DNA of 64,000 bases, taken from NCBI RefSeq assembly GCF_025515275.1, contig NZ_JAOPFU010000005.1:1-64000 (forward strand), read 5' to 3'. The number at the start of each line of letters is the position of its first letter. The first letter of the stretch is position 1. Positions 39,848 through 49,287 of this stretch are shown one piece after another. The notes under the pieces are model-generated. The model had not been told where the DNA came from. It was given only the letters and a program-made list of their open reading frames with translations, and made no database searches. Source of the stretch: Catenovulum sp. 2E275 (lineage in GTDB: Bacteria > Pseudomonadota > Gammaproteobacteria > Enterobacterales > Alteromonadaceae). Made by a program: the position numbers and the translations under genes.

Positions 39848-41278
39848 TTATAATGACTTTAATATAACTAACCGCCCAGCCCCTTGATCCAAAGAGTTAA
39901 TTACAACTAAAATCTCACCACTAGGGGATACTGCAACATCACGCACCCTACCTTGGTTTTTGACTAAAACTTCGTCTATGACGACTTTTTCCTCTTCAAT
40001 CACCAGCCGTCTCAGTTCCTGCTTAGCCATTCCAGTTACTAATAAATTATTGTTCCATTTAGCAAAGGTTTTTCCTCTATAAAACTCAATACCACCCGTA
40101 GCTATGGATGGAATCCAATAATGTTTGGGCTGTTCCATGCCTTCTTGTTCAGTTTTATCTGTAATTGGCTGCCCATTATAATTAATACCATAGGTAATAA
40201 CTGGCCAGCCATAATTTTTATTTTTTTCAATTAAATTAACTTCATCACCACCACGAGGTCCATGTTCTGTTTCCCATATAGCTTCTGTAACTGGATGTAG
40301 TGCCAACCCTTGAGGATTTCTATGACCATAGCTCCAAATTGAAGCAAGCGCTTGTTTGTCTTTTATAAAAGGGTTATTTTGAGGAATTCGTCCATCATAA
40401 TAAAGACGATGGATTTTTCCATTCGGTTGGGTTAAATCCTGAGCTAAATCCATTTTTCCACGATCACCAATAGAAAAGAAAACATAGCCGTTATTTAATA
40501 CAATCCGACTACCAAAATGCACACCAGCAGCGGTATGAAATTTAACATCCGCCGAATAAATTTGTTGATGCTGCTGCCATTTACCATCCATAATTTGGCC
40601 TCTGGCAATGGCTGTCATACCGCCTTTGCTATTTTTACCTTTAGCCGAAGTTGGCTCTGAATAACTAATATATATCCAAGGTTGCCTTGGGTAATTTGGG
40701 TGTACAGCGACATCTAATAAACCTGCTTGCGAATGGTACCAAACATCCGGAATACCTTTAATTTCGGTTTTAATATATTGACCGTCTGTATTTTGAATAA
40801 GCCATAATTTGCCACGCTTTTCAGTTGCCAAAATATCACCGTTAGGTAAATACGCAGCGGCCCATAATGCACCATCAAAACTCATTACAGTATCAAGCGA
40901 TAGCTGGTAACCCTGTGTTTTGAACAGCTCATTGTTTTGATTATCCGCAGTAGGCGAAGCTTGCTGTTGCTGAGCTTGGTAAGCTTGCTCCCTAATATAA
41001 ACCACTAAGCCGCGCATTTCTTCTTCTGATAACAAAGCTTTCCATGCTGGCATTCCAGCTTCGGCAACCCCGTTTCGGATTGTCGCTAAAATGTCTTTAT
41101 CTGATGAGCCATACTGCCACTGATTATCAACTAAACTTTTAGCCAACCCACCCTGTAAAGACTCACCATGACAACTGGCACAATTTTGTTTAAATACCTC
41201 ACTCACATTACCTGCTGCAAATGTAGTGTGGCAATTAAAGGCCAATATGGTAAATAAAAAAGGCATTTTAAATTTCAT
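39848..41278 (-). CDS. Cytochrome c / PQQ-type aldose sugar dehydrogenase fusion
   Basis: A 476-residue secreted protein. Signal peptide to about residue 21 (TTFA), then a small class-I cytochrome c domain with haem motif CASCH near residue 34 and an axial Met in AGMPAWK near 73. After a Gln-rich linker comes a six-blade propeller of the soluble aldose/glucose dehydrogenase type (TEHGPRGGDEVNLIEKNK and NYGWP near 340). It would oxidise sugars in the periplasm and pass electrons to its own haem. The start at 41278 has GGAG at 5 bases; a longer frame upstream overlaps a terminator and lacks a signal peptide. Confidence 0.88.
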   Translation of the reverse strand: MKFKMPFLFTILAFNCHTTFAAGNVSEVFKQNCASCHGESLQGGLAKSLVDNQWQYGSSDKDILATIRNGVAEAGMPAWKALLSEEEMRGLVVYIREQAYQAQQQQASPTADNQNNELFKTQGYQLSLDTVMSFDGALWAAAYLPNGDILATEKRGKLWLIQNTDGQYIKTEIKGIPDVWYHSQAGLLDVAVHPNYPRQPWIYISYSEPTSAKGKNSKGGMTAIARGQIMDGKWQQHQQIYSADVKFHTAAGVHFGSRIVLNNGYVFFSIGDRGKMDLAQDLTQPNGKIHRLYYDGRIPQNNPFIKDKQALASIWSYGHRNPQGLALHPVTEAIWETEHGPRGGDEVNLIEKNKNYGWPVITYGINYNGQPITDKTEQEGMEQPKHYWIPSIATGGIEFYRGKTFAKWNNNLLVTGMAKQELRRLVIEEEKVVIDEVLVKNQGRVRDVAVSPSGEILVVINSLDQGAGRLVILKSL

Positions 41279-41305
41279 AAAATCTCCGTAGATTGCTATT
41301 AAAAT

Positions 41306-41333
41306 AAAAAAACCGACTAAGTCGGCTTTTTTA
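41306..41333 (-). terminator. Terminator of the flagellar/chemotaxis operon
   Basis: AAAACCGAC TTA GTCGGTTTT-type stem (plus-strand arms AACCGAC and GTCGGCTT) with flanking A/T runs, 7 bases after the DUF2802 stop; it separates the che genes from the sugar dehydrogenase. Confidence 0.85.
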
Positions 41334-41339
41334 TTTTTG

Positions 41340-41741
41340 TTAAGCATGCTTTCTGAGTGAAACAATTAACTCGGCTTCGACTATTGGAATTTCACAATCC
41401 TGCGCAATTTCTTCTGCACTTGCGCCTTTGGCAGCCATTTTAGCCGCCCGGGAATAAAGTTTAGATTCAGGATCTTGCAAAGACAGTTCAGCTAGACGCT
41501 CTTCTAAGTCAAAAAAACTATTTTGTAATTGTTTTAATTTTTGCCCAATACCAATAGAACCTGAGCGAATTTCATCGATTTCATTTTTTAATAACTTAAT
41601 ATCCTGATTAAGCCGGTTATGATTTTCTTCTGAAGAATTCATTGTCTGGTTTAATATTTTTCTTTGCCGGACAATAATAAAAATACATAAGCAACAAGCC
41701 AAGCAAGCTAAGCCAAATGCAATCCATGAAATTTCAAACAT
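41340..41741 (-). CDS. DUF2802 membrane-anchored coiled-coil protein
   Basis: A 133-residue protein: N-terminal membrane helix (about 5-25), a coiled coil (about 35-90) and a C-terminal helix-turn-helix-like segment (AAKMAAKGASAEEIAQDCEI). This is the DUF2802 gene that follows cheW in polar-flagellate gammaproteobacteria. Its exact role is unknown; gene order suggests work at the polar chemotaxis array. Starts 6 bases after cheW. Confidence 0.85.
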   Translation of the reverse strand: MFEISWIAFGLACLACCLCIFIIVRQRKILNQTMNSSEENHNRLNQDIKLLKNEIDEIRSGSIGIGQKLKQLQNSFFDLEERLAELSLQDPESKLYSRAAKMAAKGASAEEIAQDCEIPIVEAELIVSLRKHA

Positions 41742-41747
41742 AGTTAA

Positions 41748-42239
41748 TTAAAACGAGTTAAGCTCGTCCCACTCTTCGTCACTTAATAGTTTGTTTAGGT
41801 CAACTAAAATCAGTAACTCGCCATCTCGGTTGGAAACGCCTTGAATAAAACGAGCGCTTTCTTCTGTACCCACGTTAGGCGTGCTATCTATTTCAGAAGA
41901 TTTTAAATAAACCACTTCAGCAACGCTATCCACCAAAATACCAATCACTTGCTTTTCAGCTTCAATAATGACGATTCTTGAATTATCCGTTACAGTGCTA
42001 GGCTCTAAACCAAAACGTGAACGAGTATCAATTACTGTCACTACATTACCACGTAGATTAATAATCCCCAGTACATAACTTGGTGCACCCGGCACAGGTG
42101 CAATTTCGCTGTAACGCAATACTTCTTGTACTTGCATTACATTAATACCATAGGTTTCTTCGTCTAATTTAAAGGTCACCCATTGTAATACTTCGCTGTC
42201 TGCTGCATCTGCTGCAATGTTTCTATCAGAATTGCTCAT
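41748..42239 (-). CDS. cheW: Chemotaxis coupling protein CheW
   Basis: A 163-residue adaptor that links chemoreceptors to CheA. The CheW fold is clear: WVTFKLDEETYGINVMQVQE near residue 21, VLGIINLRGNVVTVIDTR near 57 and VDSVAEVVYLKSSEI near 105. Single domain, usual length. Between parP and the DUF2802 gene. Confidence 0.95.
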   Translation of the reverse strand: MSNSDRNIAADAADSEVLQWVTFKLDEETYGINVMQVQEVLRYSEIAPVPGAPSYVLGIINLRGNVVTVIDTRSRFGLEPSTVTDNSRIVIIEAEKQVIGILVDSVAEVVYLKSSEIDSTPNVGTEESARFIQGVSNRDGELLILVDLNKLLSDEEWDELNSF

Positions 42240-42265
42240 AAATATGCTCCGCCAGAGTTAACTTG

Positions 42266-43105
42266 TTAGCTGTCTTGGCTATCGAGACCTTTATTCAAAA
42301 GGGTAATCAGTTGCTCAACATCCAATAAAGCACACATTTTTTCTTTTACTAAACCAGCTAACCAAGGGCGTTTACCCGCAGCTGCTCGCCATTTAATATC
42401 TTCTTGTTTAAGTGTAACTGTATTCACTAATTTTTCACAAGCTAAACCCCAGTTACTTTCTCCTAACATAATAATATATTTATAACTCAGAGTGTTAACT
42501 AATTCTGGTTGACACTTTTCTGGCATCACCCATTGTGCCGAATCAACTACGTTAATTTTTTCGTCTCGATTAAGCATAACCCCTTTAAACCAGTTGGGTT
42601 TACCAAACAATGGCGAAGTTTCAGTTAAGTTATGAATACCACCAAGCTCGGTTAGCGGCACTGCCAAAAGTAATCCAGCTACCTCAAAAAATAATGCTTG
42701 AAATTCCCCCTGCTGATACCCTTTAGCTGCGCTCTCGATGATAGACCCGGGGGTAGATTCAGCCGATTTTTTATCCGCTTTAATTTGAGTGGATAAATCA
42801 GCGGTTGAATAGACTGCTTCTTGCGAGATATTTAGCTTAACCGCGTGCGTTTCTGTCACTTCGGCCTGTACAGTAGGTACTGTTTTTTCAATAATATCTG
42901 TAACAGGTTTGGTTGCCTGTTCTTTAAATACTTCTGGTTTAACCTGATCTAATAATCTTTCTACTGGGTTATCTTGCGTTGTTAACACAGGCTTTGATGT
43001 TTCTATAGTCGGTTTGCTCTGAGTTGAAACAACTTCATCTTCAGATAATAATGCATCCAGATATTCTTCCATGATCTCTTCATTTGCAAAGCTGCCTTTT
43101 GTCAT
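42266..43105 (-). CDS. parP: ParP, CheW-like polar array protein
   Basis: A 279-residue protein: a disordered, Pro/Lys/Thr-rich N-terminus (about 1-125), then a CheW-like domain (about 132-275; FQALFFEVAGLLLAVPL, KINVVDSAQWV). This layout and the position between parC and cheW match ParP of Vibrio, which joins the array via its CheW-like interface, prevents CheA loss and tethers arrays to the pole through ParC. It starts 2 bases after parC ends. Confidence 0.85.
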   Translation of the reverse strand: MTKGSFANEEIMEEYLDALLSEDEVVSTQSKPTIETSKPVLTTQDNPVERLLDQVKPEVFKEQATKPVTDIIEKTVPTVQAEVTETHAVKLNISQEAVYSTADLSTQIKADKKSAESTPGSIIESAAKGYQQGEFQALFFEVAGLLLAVPLTELGGIHNLTETSPLFGKPNWFKGVMLNRDEKINVVDSAQWVMPEKCQPELVNTLSYKYIIMLGESNWGLACEKLVNTVTLKQEDIKWRAAAGKRPWLAGLVKEKMCALLDVEQLITLLNKGLDSQDS

Positions 43106-43107
43106 AG

Positions 43108-43881
43108 CTAGCTCCCCGCCTGAGATAAAAACGTGAGTAAATTCTGATAAGCGAATACCCCTCGCGATTTTGGGGTATATACCGAAGGGACAGACTGGGC
43201 CAAACTCGCGTCTCTAAACTTAGTATCAACCGGAATTACATTCGACCAAACTTTATCCACATAAAGTTTTTTTAGTTCTTTGTAGGCTTCTAACGAGGCT
43301 TTGGTTCGCTTATCAAACATGGTAGGAATAATCGTATACTTGTATTCTTTTTTTTGTGAGCGCCCCATTAAATAAAGCGTTCGCATCATTCTGTCTAACC
43401 CTTTTAGTGCTAAAAATTCGGTTTGAACAGGAATTAAAATCCGGTTGCATGCCGCCAACGCGTTTACCATTAATACCCCTAACACTGGCGGACAATCAAT
43501 TAAAGCGTAATCATATTCATCAGCTAATAGGTTTAGAGATTTTTTTAAAACTAATCCCATACCACTTTGATTGCCCATGCGTCTGTCTAAAGTTGCTAAA
43601 GCCATAGTTGCCGGCAATATATCCAGATTATCCATTGAGGTCGGACACAAAGTTTGCAAAAGCTGCTCTTTGGTTAAATTTTGCCGATGAACAAATAAAT
43701 CAAAAACGCTGTTATCTAAATCTTCTGAATCAATGCCAAAATAATAGGTTAATGATGCATGTGGATCTGTATCAATTAACAATACACGCTTACCTTGTTC
43801 AGCCAATATGCCTGCTAAAGTAACAGTGGTTGTAGTTTTTCCAACTCCACCTTTTTGATTAGCTATTGTCCAAACAATCAC
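43108..43881 (-). CDS. parC: ParC, ParA-like ATPase for polar chemotaxis arrays
   Basis: A 257-residue ParA/MinD-family ATPase. The deviant Walker A KGGVGKTTTTV is at residue 10, Walker B in YALIDCPPVLG near 125, and QTEFLALKGL near 160. No DNA-binding N-terminal extension, so this is the cytoplasmic-positioning type. Its place after cheB and before parP identifies it as ParC, which forms a polar gradient and recruits chemotaxis clusters after division. Confidence 0.88.
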   Translation of the reverse strand: MIVWTIANQKGGVGKTTTTVTLAGILAEQGKRVLLIDTDPHASLTYYFGIDSEDLDNSVFDLFVHRQNLTKEQLLQTLCPTSMDNLDILPATMALATLDRRMGNQSGMGLVLKKSLNLLADEYDYALIDCPPVLGVLMVNALAACNRILIPVQTEFLALKGLDRMMRTLYLMGRSQKKEYKYTIIPTMFDKRTKASLEAYKELKKLYVDKVWSNVIPVDTKFRDASLAQSVPSVYTPKSRGVFAYQNLLTFLSQAGS

Positions 43882-43894
43882 AGTACATCCTTAA

Positions 43895-45052
43895 CTAACC
43901 GATAATCTCGGTTTGAATTCGATCTGCCATTTGCTCAAGTGAAATACTTTGAGTTGCAATGCCTGCGGAGGCAACAGCCTGAGGCATACCATATACCACA
44001 CATGAAGCTTCATCTTGTGCCCAAACCACTGAACCTAAATTTTTCAGCATTCTGGCCCCCTCTCTGCCATCTGCGCCCATTCCGGTTAAAACAACAGCTA
44101 ATACTGAATTTCGATATGCTTTGGCTGCTGAGGCAAATGTTAAATCGACACTTGGCTTATAGGTTAGCCGGTCTGAATCATCATCTTTGATGACCAACTT
44201 GCTACCTGCCGAATGTGGTTCAATCATCATTTGTTTGCCACCGGGTGCTAAATATGCACAGCCAGGCTTTAAAATATCACCATGTTGTGCTTCTTTTACT
44301 TCAATTTTACACATGCCGTTTAATCTGGCCGCAAACGCAGGCGTAAATGCCGCTGGCATGTGCTGAATTAATATAATTGGCACCGGGAAATGGGCAGGCA
44401 AACGAGTTAAAATGGTTTGTAAAGCAACTGGGCCACCAGTAGAAGTGCCAATTGCAACTAGTTTATAACTACCCGCCGGTCTGCTTGGTTTAATCACCTT
44501 ATCGCGAGGTGAATCAACTATACTTTTATGAATATCTGCCGGTTTAGTTACACCCGAAGTGGAATGATTGGTTTTAAGGCTAACTGGACGAGGCCTTTCA
44601 ATTGGTTGACTTACTGTATTTTGTTGAGTTGAAGTTGCTAATCGTCTGAATAAACGTCGTTTGGCTATTTGTTTAATTCTGGATAATAATTGAGCAGTTG
44701 CTTCTTCTCGGTTACGGGCAATATCTTCAAATTTTTTAGGTAAAAAGTCTAAAGCACCAGCTTCTAATGCTTCAAGTGTTGCTTGAGCACCATCATGTGT
44801 TAATGATGAAAACATTAAAATAGGAATTGGCTGGGTTTGCATGATCTCCCGTACAGCAGAAATACCATCCAAGACTGGCATTTCTATATCCATAGTGATC
44901 ACATCTGGTTTTAAGATTTTTGCTTTTTCTACTGCTTCTTTACCGTTAACGGCAGTATCAATTACAGCCAAGTCTGGGTCTTGTTCAATAATTTCAGAGA
45001 CTCTGCGTCTAAAAAAACTAGAGTCATCTACCACCAGCACATTTATTGGCAT
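43895..45052 (-). CDS. cheB: Chemoreceptor methylesterase/deamidase CheB
   Basis: A 385-residue two-domain enzyme: receiver domain with Asp56 ([12 protein letters not shown]), a Ser/Arg-rich linker, and the methylesterase domain with the Ser-His-Asp triad in [12 protein letters not shown] near 205, [11 protein letters not shown] near 231 and [11 protein letters not shown] near 327. Phosphorylation by CheA activates receptor demethylation. No cheR in the window. Confidence 0.95.
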   Translation of the reverse strand: MPINVLVVDDSSFFRRRVSEIIEQDPDLAVIDTAVNGKEAVEKAKILKPDVITMDIEMPVLDGISAVREIMQTQPIPILMFSSLTHDGAQATLEALEAGALDFLPKKFEDIARNREEATAQLLSRIKQIAKRRLFRRLATSTQQNTVSQPIERPRPVSLKTNHSTSGVTKPADIHKSIVDSPRDKVIKPSRPAGSYKLVAIGTSTGGPVALQTILTRLPAHFPVPIILIQHMPAAFTPAFAARLNGMCKIEVKEAQHGDILKPGCAYLAPGGKQMMIEPHSAGSKLVIKDDDSDRLTYKPSVDLTFASAAKAYRNSVLAVVLTGMGADGREGARMLKNLGSVVWAQDEASCVVYGMPQAVASAGIATQSISLEQMADRIQTEIIG

Positions 45053-45072
45053 TAAAATTTCCTAATTATGAT

Positions 45073-47349
45073 CTAACGTCTGGCATATTTTTTTAATAAG
45101 CCGGGTACATCTAAAATTAATGCGATACCGCCGTCACTTGTAATAGTTGCACCTGCCATGCCCGGAGTACCTTGTAATAAAGCATCTAATGGTTTAATGA
45201 CAACTTCTTCCTGACCAATTAATGAATCAACCACAAAACCAACTTGTTTATGAGTGCTTAACTGAACCACAACCACATGGCCTTCTTTGCGACCACTCCG
45301 TTTATGCTGAGCATTAGGTCGGGTTAACCAATCCTGCAAATAAAATAACGGAATGGCTTTTTGACGCACAATCATAGTCAGTTGATTATCAACTGTATTG
45401 GTTTTCTTTAAATCTAAATTGATAATCTCATTAACGCCCGCCAGTGGCAAAGCAAATGTTTGTCCAGAAACAATCACCATTAAAGTCGGTAAAATAGCCA
45501 GAGTTAACGGAACTTTGATTTCTAACTCTGTGCCGTAGCCTTTTTCAGAGCGAATCACAACCGAGCCGTTTAACTGAGTGATTTTGGTTTTTACAACGTC
45601 CATCCCAACCCCGCGGCCTGAGATATCAGATATTTTATCTTTAGTTGAAAACCCCGGTGCAAAAATTAGATTATAAGCTTCACTGTCAGACATTCTGGCT
45701 GCTGTGTCTGAGTCTAAAATCCCGTTACGAATAGCAATGCTTTTTAGTTTTTCAGGATCCATCCCTGCACCATCGTCTGTGATGGTTAATAAAATATGAT
45801 CGCCTTCTTGCGATGCAGATAAGCGCACAGTACCACAACGTGGTTTACCATTTGCAACCCGTTCATCCGGCATTTCAATCCCGTGGTCAACAGAGTTACG
45901 AACTAAATGCACTAAAGGATCTGCTAAAGCTTCAACCAGATTTTTATCTAAATCTGTTTCTTCACCTTCTAATTCAAGCGTAATTTCTTTATTTAAAGAT
46001 CGGGCTAAATCTCGCACAACCCGAGGGAAACGGCCAAATACTTTTTTAATTGGCTGCATTCGGGTTTTCATCACTGCGCCTTGTAAATCACCGGTGACAA
46101 CATCTAAGTTTGCAATAGCTTTAGACATTATCTCATCATTTACATTAACACCCAAACTCACCAAACGGTTTCTAACCAAGACTAACTCACCCACCATATT
46201 CATGATCTGGTCAAGTCGTTTTGTATCTACCCGAACGGTTGTTTCAGCAGCCGGTGCTGCCGGTGGTGGCTTTTTAACCGCGCTTTCTGGTTTAGCGGCA
46301 GATTTAGCTGGTGCTGAAGCAGCTGCTTTTGCTGGGCTAGGTGCAGCTTTAGCGTTAGAACTTGCTGCGGCTTGAGCTGGTTTGGGTTGTGATGTTGCGG
46401 GTTTGTCATTCGTTACTGCTGGTTTAGCTGCGGCTGGTTTGGCAGAGGCAGCTAATTCCCCCGGCGCTTTACCTTTACCGTGTAATTCATCTAATAAAGC
46501 TTCAAATTCATCATCACTGATCTCATCGGCATCAGTTGATTTAGCAGAACTTGGCTGCGCAGCCGGTTTGGCTGGTTCAGGTTGTGCTGCTGGGGTTGGA
46601 TTTGCGTTACCAGAGAATTGACCTTTACCATGTAATTCATCTAACAGAGCTTCAAATTCATCATCAGTAATTTCGTCACCTGATCCAGATGAGGTTGTTT
46701 TTTTCTCAAGCTGCCCAGTTGAGGTTGCCGATTCGATTTTTGTTGAAGAACTTGGGCCTTTATTTGCACCGTGTAGTTGATCTAATAGCTTTTCAAATTC
46801 ATCATCAGTGATTTCATCTATCGAGTTTGAGTTATCATTTTGGACAACACCTACACTAGCTTGATGCTGTGTAACTGCATCATCAAAATCATCTAAAACA
46901 AAATCAGTTTCATCGACAGTGCTAGTTGTTTCGGGTAGTTGAATTTGCTCCCCTTCAATTTCGGGTTCACTGAGTTGATGAAGCGCCTCCAATAGTTCTT
47001 GCGAGGCTGGTTCTGGCTCTTCTCGATTTTGAATTTGAGAAAACATTAAGTTAATACAATCCAAAGATTGTAAAATAACGTCCATTAACTCAGGCGTTAC
47101 TTTGCGCTGCCCTTTGCGTAAAATATCAAATACGTTTTCTGCACCATGGCAGGCATCAACTAAGGCTGTCATAGCTAAAAAGCCAGCTCCACCTTTTACA
47201 GTATGAAACCCACGGAAAATAGCATTGAGTAAATCCGCATCTTCAGGATTATTCTCAAGCTCCACTAGCTGCTCTGATAACTGCTCTAAAATTTCTGCTG
47301 CTTCAACTAAAAAATCTTGCAGTATATCTTCATCTACATCAAAGCTCAT
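45073..47349 (-). CDS. cheA: Chemotaxis histidine kinase CheA with three acidic repeat motifs
   Basis: A 758-residue kinase. The P1 phosphotransfer domain has His49 in FRGFHTVKGGAG. In place of an ordinary P2 region there is a long Ala/Pro/Lys-rich linker (about 140-375) holding three near-identical motifs: EITDDEFEKLLDQLHG (about 178-194), EITDDEFEALLDELHG (about 226-241) and EISDDEFEALLDELHG (about 275-290). Then P3 dimerisation, P4 ATPase (VRNSVDHGIEMP, DDGAGM, GRGVGMDVV) and the P5 CheW-like domain. The repeats probably correspond to the localisation-and-inheritance segment of Vibrio CheA that contacts ParP/ParC. Confidence 0.95.
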   Translation of the reverse strand: MSFDVDEDILQDFLVEAAEILEQLSEQLVELENNPEDADLLNAIFRGFHTVKGGAGFLAMTALVDACHGAENVFDILRKGQRKVTPELMDVILQSLDCINLMFSQIQNREEPEPASQELLEALHQLSEPEIEGEQIQLPETTSTVDETDFVLDDFDDAVTQHQASVGVVQNDNSNSIDEITDDEFEKLLDQLHGANKGPSSSTKIESATSTGQLEKKTTSSGSGDEITDDEFEALLDELHGKGQFSGNANPTPAAQPEPAKPAAQPSSAKSTDADEISDDEFEALLDELHGKGKAPGELAASAKPAAAKPAVTNDKPATSQPKPAQAAASSNAKAAPSPAKAAASAPAKSAAKPESAVKKPPPAAPAAETTVRVDTKRLDQIMNMVGELVLVRNRLVSLGVNVNDEIMSKAIANLDVVTGDLQGAVMKTRMQPIKKVFGRFPRVVRDLARSLNKEITLELEGEETDLDKNLVEALADPLVHLVRNSVDHGIEMPDERVANGKPRCGTVRLSASQEGDHILLTITDDGAGMDPEKLKSIAIRNGILDSDTAARMSDSEAYNLIFAPGFSTKDKISDISGRGVGMDVVKTKITQLNGSVVIRSEKGYGTELEIKVPLTLAILPTLMVIVSGQTFALPLAGVNEIINLDLKKTNTVDNQLTMIVRQKAIPLFYLQDWLTRPNAQHKRSGRKEGHVVVVQLSTHKQVGFVVDSLIGQEEVVIKPLDALLQGTPGMAGATITSDGGIALILDVPGLLKKYARR

Positions 47350-47364
47350 GGAACTCGTCCCCTA

Positions 47365-48108
47365 TTAAAAACCTAAACTGGATAACAAATCATCAACTTC
47401 ATCTTGGCTAGCTACAGCATCTTCGCGATCTACTGCATCAATAATCGGCCCTTCAACACCATTCATTTTTGTTTGTTCTGTGGTTTGTTGAGATTGTTGT
47501 TCTTTTTGTGGTGTACCAAATACAGTTAATAAATGAATCAAATTATCTTCGACTTCTTTAACCAGTTCAATGACTCGGCGAATCACCTGTCCGGTTAAAT
47601 CCTGAAAGTCTTGAGCCATCAATACTTCATTTAATCGAATCTGTAAATTTTCAGAATCCAACTCTGATTGACGTAAAATTTTATTTACGCTATGACATAG
47701 CGCTTTAAATTCATCCAATTCAATTTGACGATTCATTAACTTATCCCAGGTTGGGATAATTTCCTGTATATTTTGGTTTAAATCAGACGCGATAGGCAGA
47801 CAAGCTTCTACCGCATCCATTGTTTTGTTAGCGGCCTGCTCTGTCATATCCATTACATAAGCGAGACGATTTTTAGCATCAGGAATATCTTCAGTCGCTA
47901 AATCTGCGATACGCATATCTAACTGAAAACTACCTAAAGAATCGTGTAGCTGGCGGGTTAATTTACCTACTTGAGCAAATAACTCTTCAGAAGTAGCTTG
48001 ATTCACTTGCTGCAAAATTTGATTTGCGGCTTGGTTATCACCTTGCTCTAACAAACTAACTAACTTTTTGGCATTCTCAATACTGATTAAAGGCTCGTTA
48101 GGTAACAA
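47365..48108 (-). CDS. cheZ: CheY-P phosphatase CheZ
   Basis: A 247-residue mostly helical protein that dephosphorylates CheY-P. The catalytic region DFQDLTGQVIRRVIELVKEV lies near residues 170-190, including the key Gln. The last residues (EVDDLLSSLGF) form the CheY-binding helix. Between cheY and cheA in the usual order. Confidence 0.94.
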   Translation of the reverse strand: MLPNEPLISIENAKKLVSLLEQGDNQAANQILQQVNQATSEELFAQVGKLTRQLHDSLGSFQLDMRIADLATEDIPDAKNRLAYVMDMTEQAANKTMDAVEACLPIASDLNQNIQEIIPTWDKLMNRQIELDEFKALCHSVNKILRQSELDSENLQIRLNEVLMAQDFQDLTGQVIRRVIELVKEVEDNLIHLLTVFGTPQKEQQSQQTTEQTKMNGVEGPIIDAVDREDAVASQDEVDDLLSSLGF

Positions 48109-48132
48109 TTGAGTTCTCCTATCGACCTAAAA

Positions 48133-48516
48133 TTAAGCTAGACGCTCAAAAATTTTATCTAATTTTTCTTTCAGTGTTGCTGCGGTGAAAGGCTTCACAA
48201 TATAACCATTCACACCAGCTTGTGCTGCGGCGATAATTTGTTCTTTTTTAGCTTCAGCAGTTACCATCAGTACAGGAATATTTTTTAGCCTTTCGTCTGC
48301 ACGAATCGCTTTAAGCAAATCAATACCTTGCATACCCGGCATATTCCAGTCTGTTACAACAAACTCATAATCACCATTTTGTAACATAGGCAAAGCTGTT
48401 GCGCCATCATCCGCTTCGGAAACATTGGTAAACCCTAAATCTCTTAGCAAATTTTTAATAATTCTTCTCATGGTTGAAAAGTCGTCTACAACCAAAACCT
48501 TCATATTCGTATCCAA
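48133..48516 (-). CDS. cheY: Chemotaxis response regulator CheY
   Basis: A 127-residue receiver protein that, when phosphorylated, binds the flagellar switch. Acidic pair Asp11-Asp12, phosphoacceptor Asp56 (VVTDWNMPG), Thr in VTAEAKK and Lys in VKPFTAAT. The start is TTG with GGAGG 5-6 bases upstream; the first ATG (four codons later) is too far from that site, and Vibrio CheY also has four residues before MK. Confidence 0.96.
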   Translation of the reverse strand: MDTNMKVLVVDDFSTMRRIIKNLLRDLGFTNVSEADDGATALPMLQNGDYEFVVTDWNMPGMQGIDLLKAIRADERLKNIPVLMVTAEAKKEQIIAAAQAGVNGYIVKPFTAATLKEKLDKIFERLA

Positions 48517-48558
48517 AGCTTCCTCCGCCTCTGAGACTATCTCGTGGAATATTAATTT

Positions 48559-49281
48559 TTATATCTGTTGCCAGCTATTCAATTTAGCTTTTAACCTATG
48601 CATTGCCTGACTATGAATTTGACTCACTCTAGACTCACTTACGTCAAGCACTGCACCAATTTCTTTTAAATTTAATTCTTCATCATAATACAAAGAGAGC
48701 ACTAATGCTTCTCTTTCTGGTAACGTTTCGATAGCTTGAACCAAAGCCCCCTGAAATGCGCCATGTGCAATATCTTCAAAAGGTTCATTAATATAATTAT
48801 CTTCTGAGCTGCCAATTACATCTTCAGTAACACCTAAATCTTCGATACCGATAATTTTCCCACTATTAACATCATTCAGTATCTGATGATATTCAGTTAA
48901 ACTCATTTGCAGCTTTTCTGCCACATCTGAATCTTTGGCGTCACGTCCGGTTTCGTTTTCAACTTCACTAATGGCTTGAGCAATCAAACGGCTATTGCGA
49001 TGAACCGACCTTGGTACCCAGTCGCCACGGCGAATTTCATCCAACATAGCGCCACGAATTCTAATTCCGGCAAATGTTTCAAAACTGGCGCCTTTACTAC
49101 CATCAAAATTTTTAGCTGCTTCAAGTAAACCTATCATGCCTGCTTGAATCAGGTCATCAACCTGAACGCTCGGTGGTAATCTTACCATCATATGATGGGC
49201 GATCCGCTTCACCAACCCAGCATGCATTTCAACAAATGCTTGCTTTTGATCAACTGTTTGATAAGCCGCCACTTTATTCAC
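48559..49281 (-). CDS. fliA: Flagellar sigma factor FliA (sigma-28)
   Basis: A 240-residue sigma factor. Region 2 (DDLIQAGMIGLLEAAKNFD and FAGIRIRGAMLDEIRRGDWV, about 40-90), region 3 (about 100-150) and region 4 (ALVLSLYYDEELNLKEIGAVLDVSESRVSQ, about 185-215) are intact. It directs late flagellar, receptor and motor genes. Starts 6 bases after flhG. Confidence 0.96.
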   Translation of the reverse strand: MNKVAAYQTVDQKQAFVEMHAGLVKRIAHHMMVRLPPSVQVDDLIQAGMIGLLEAAKNFDGSKGASFETFAGIRIRGAMLDEIRRGDWVPRSVHRNSRLIAQAISEVENETGRDAKDSDVAEKLQMSLTEYHQILNDVNSGKIIGIEDLGVTEDVIGSSEDNYINEPFEDIAHGAFQGALVQAIETLPEREALVLSLYYDEELNLKEIGAVLDVSESRVSQIHSQAMHRLKAKLNSWQQI

Positions 49282-49287
49282 AATTAA

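Noticed and set aside
41279-41365. Longer start for the cytochrome/sugar dehydrogenase
   Set aside because: It would run through the terminator of the chemotaxis operon and overlap the DUF2802 gene; the start at 41278 has GGAG and a normal signal peptide.
46094-46621. Ala/Gly-rich open frames opposite the cheA linker
   Set aside because: They are antisense shadows of the repetitive Ala/Pro/Lys linker of CheA.
46479-46816. CRISPR-like spacing of repeats in cheA
   Set aside because: The repeats are in frame, encode a conserved acidic peptide motif, and the intervals are coding; not a CRISPR array.
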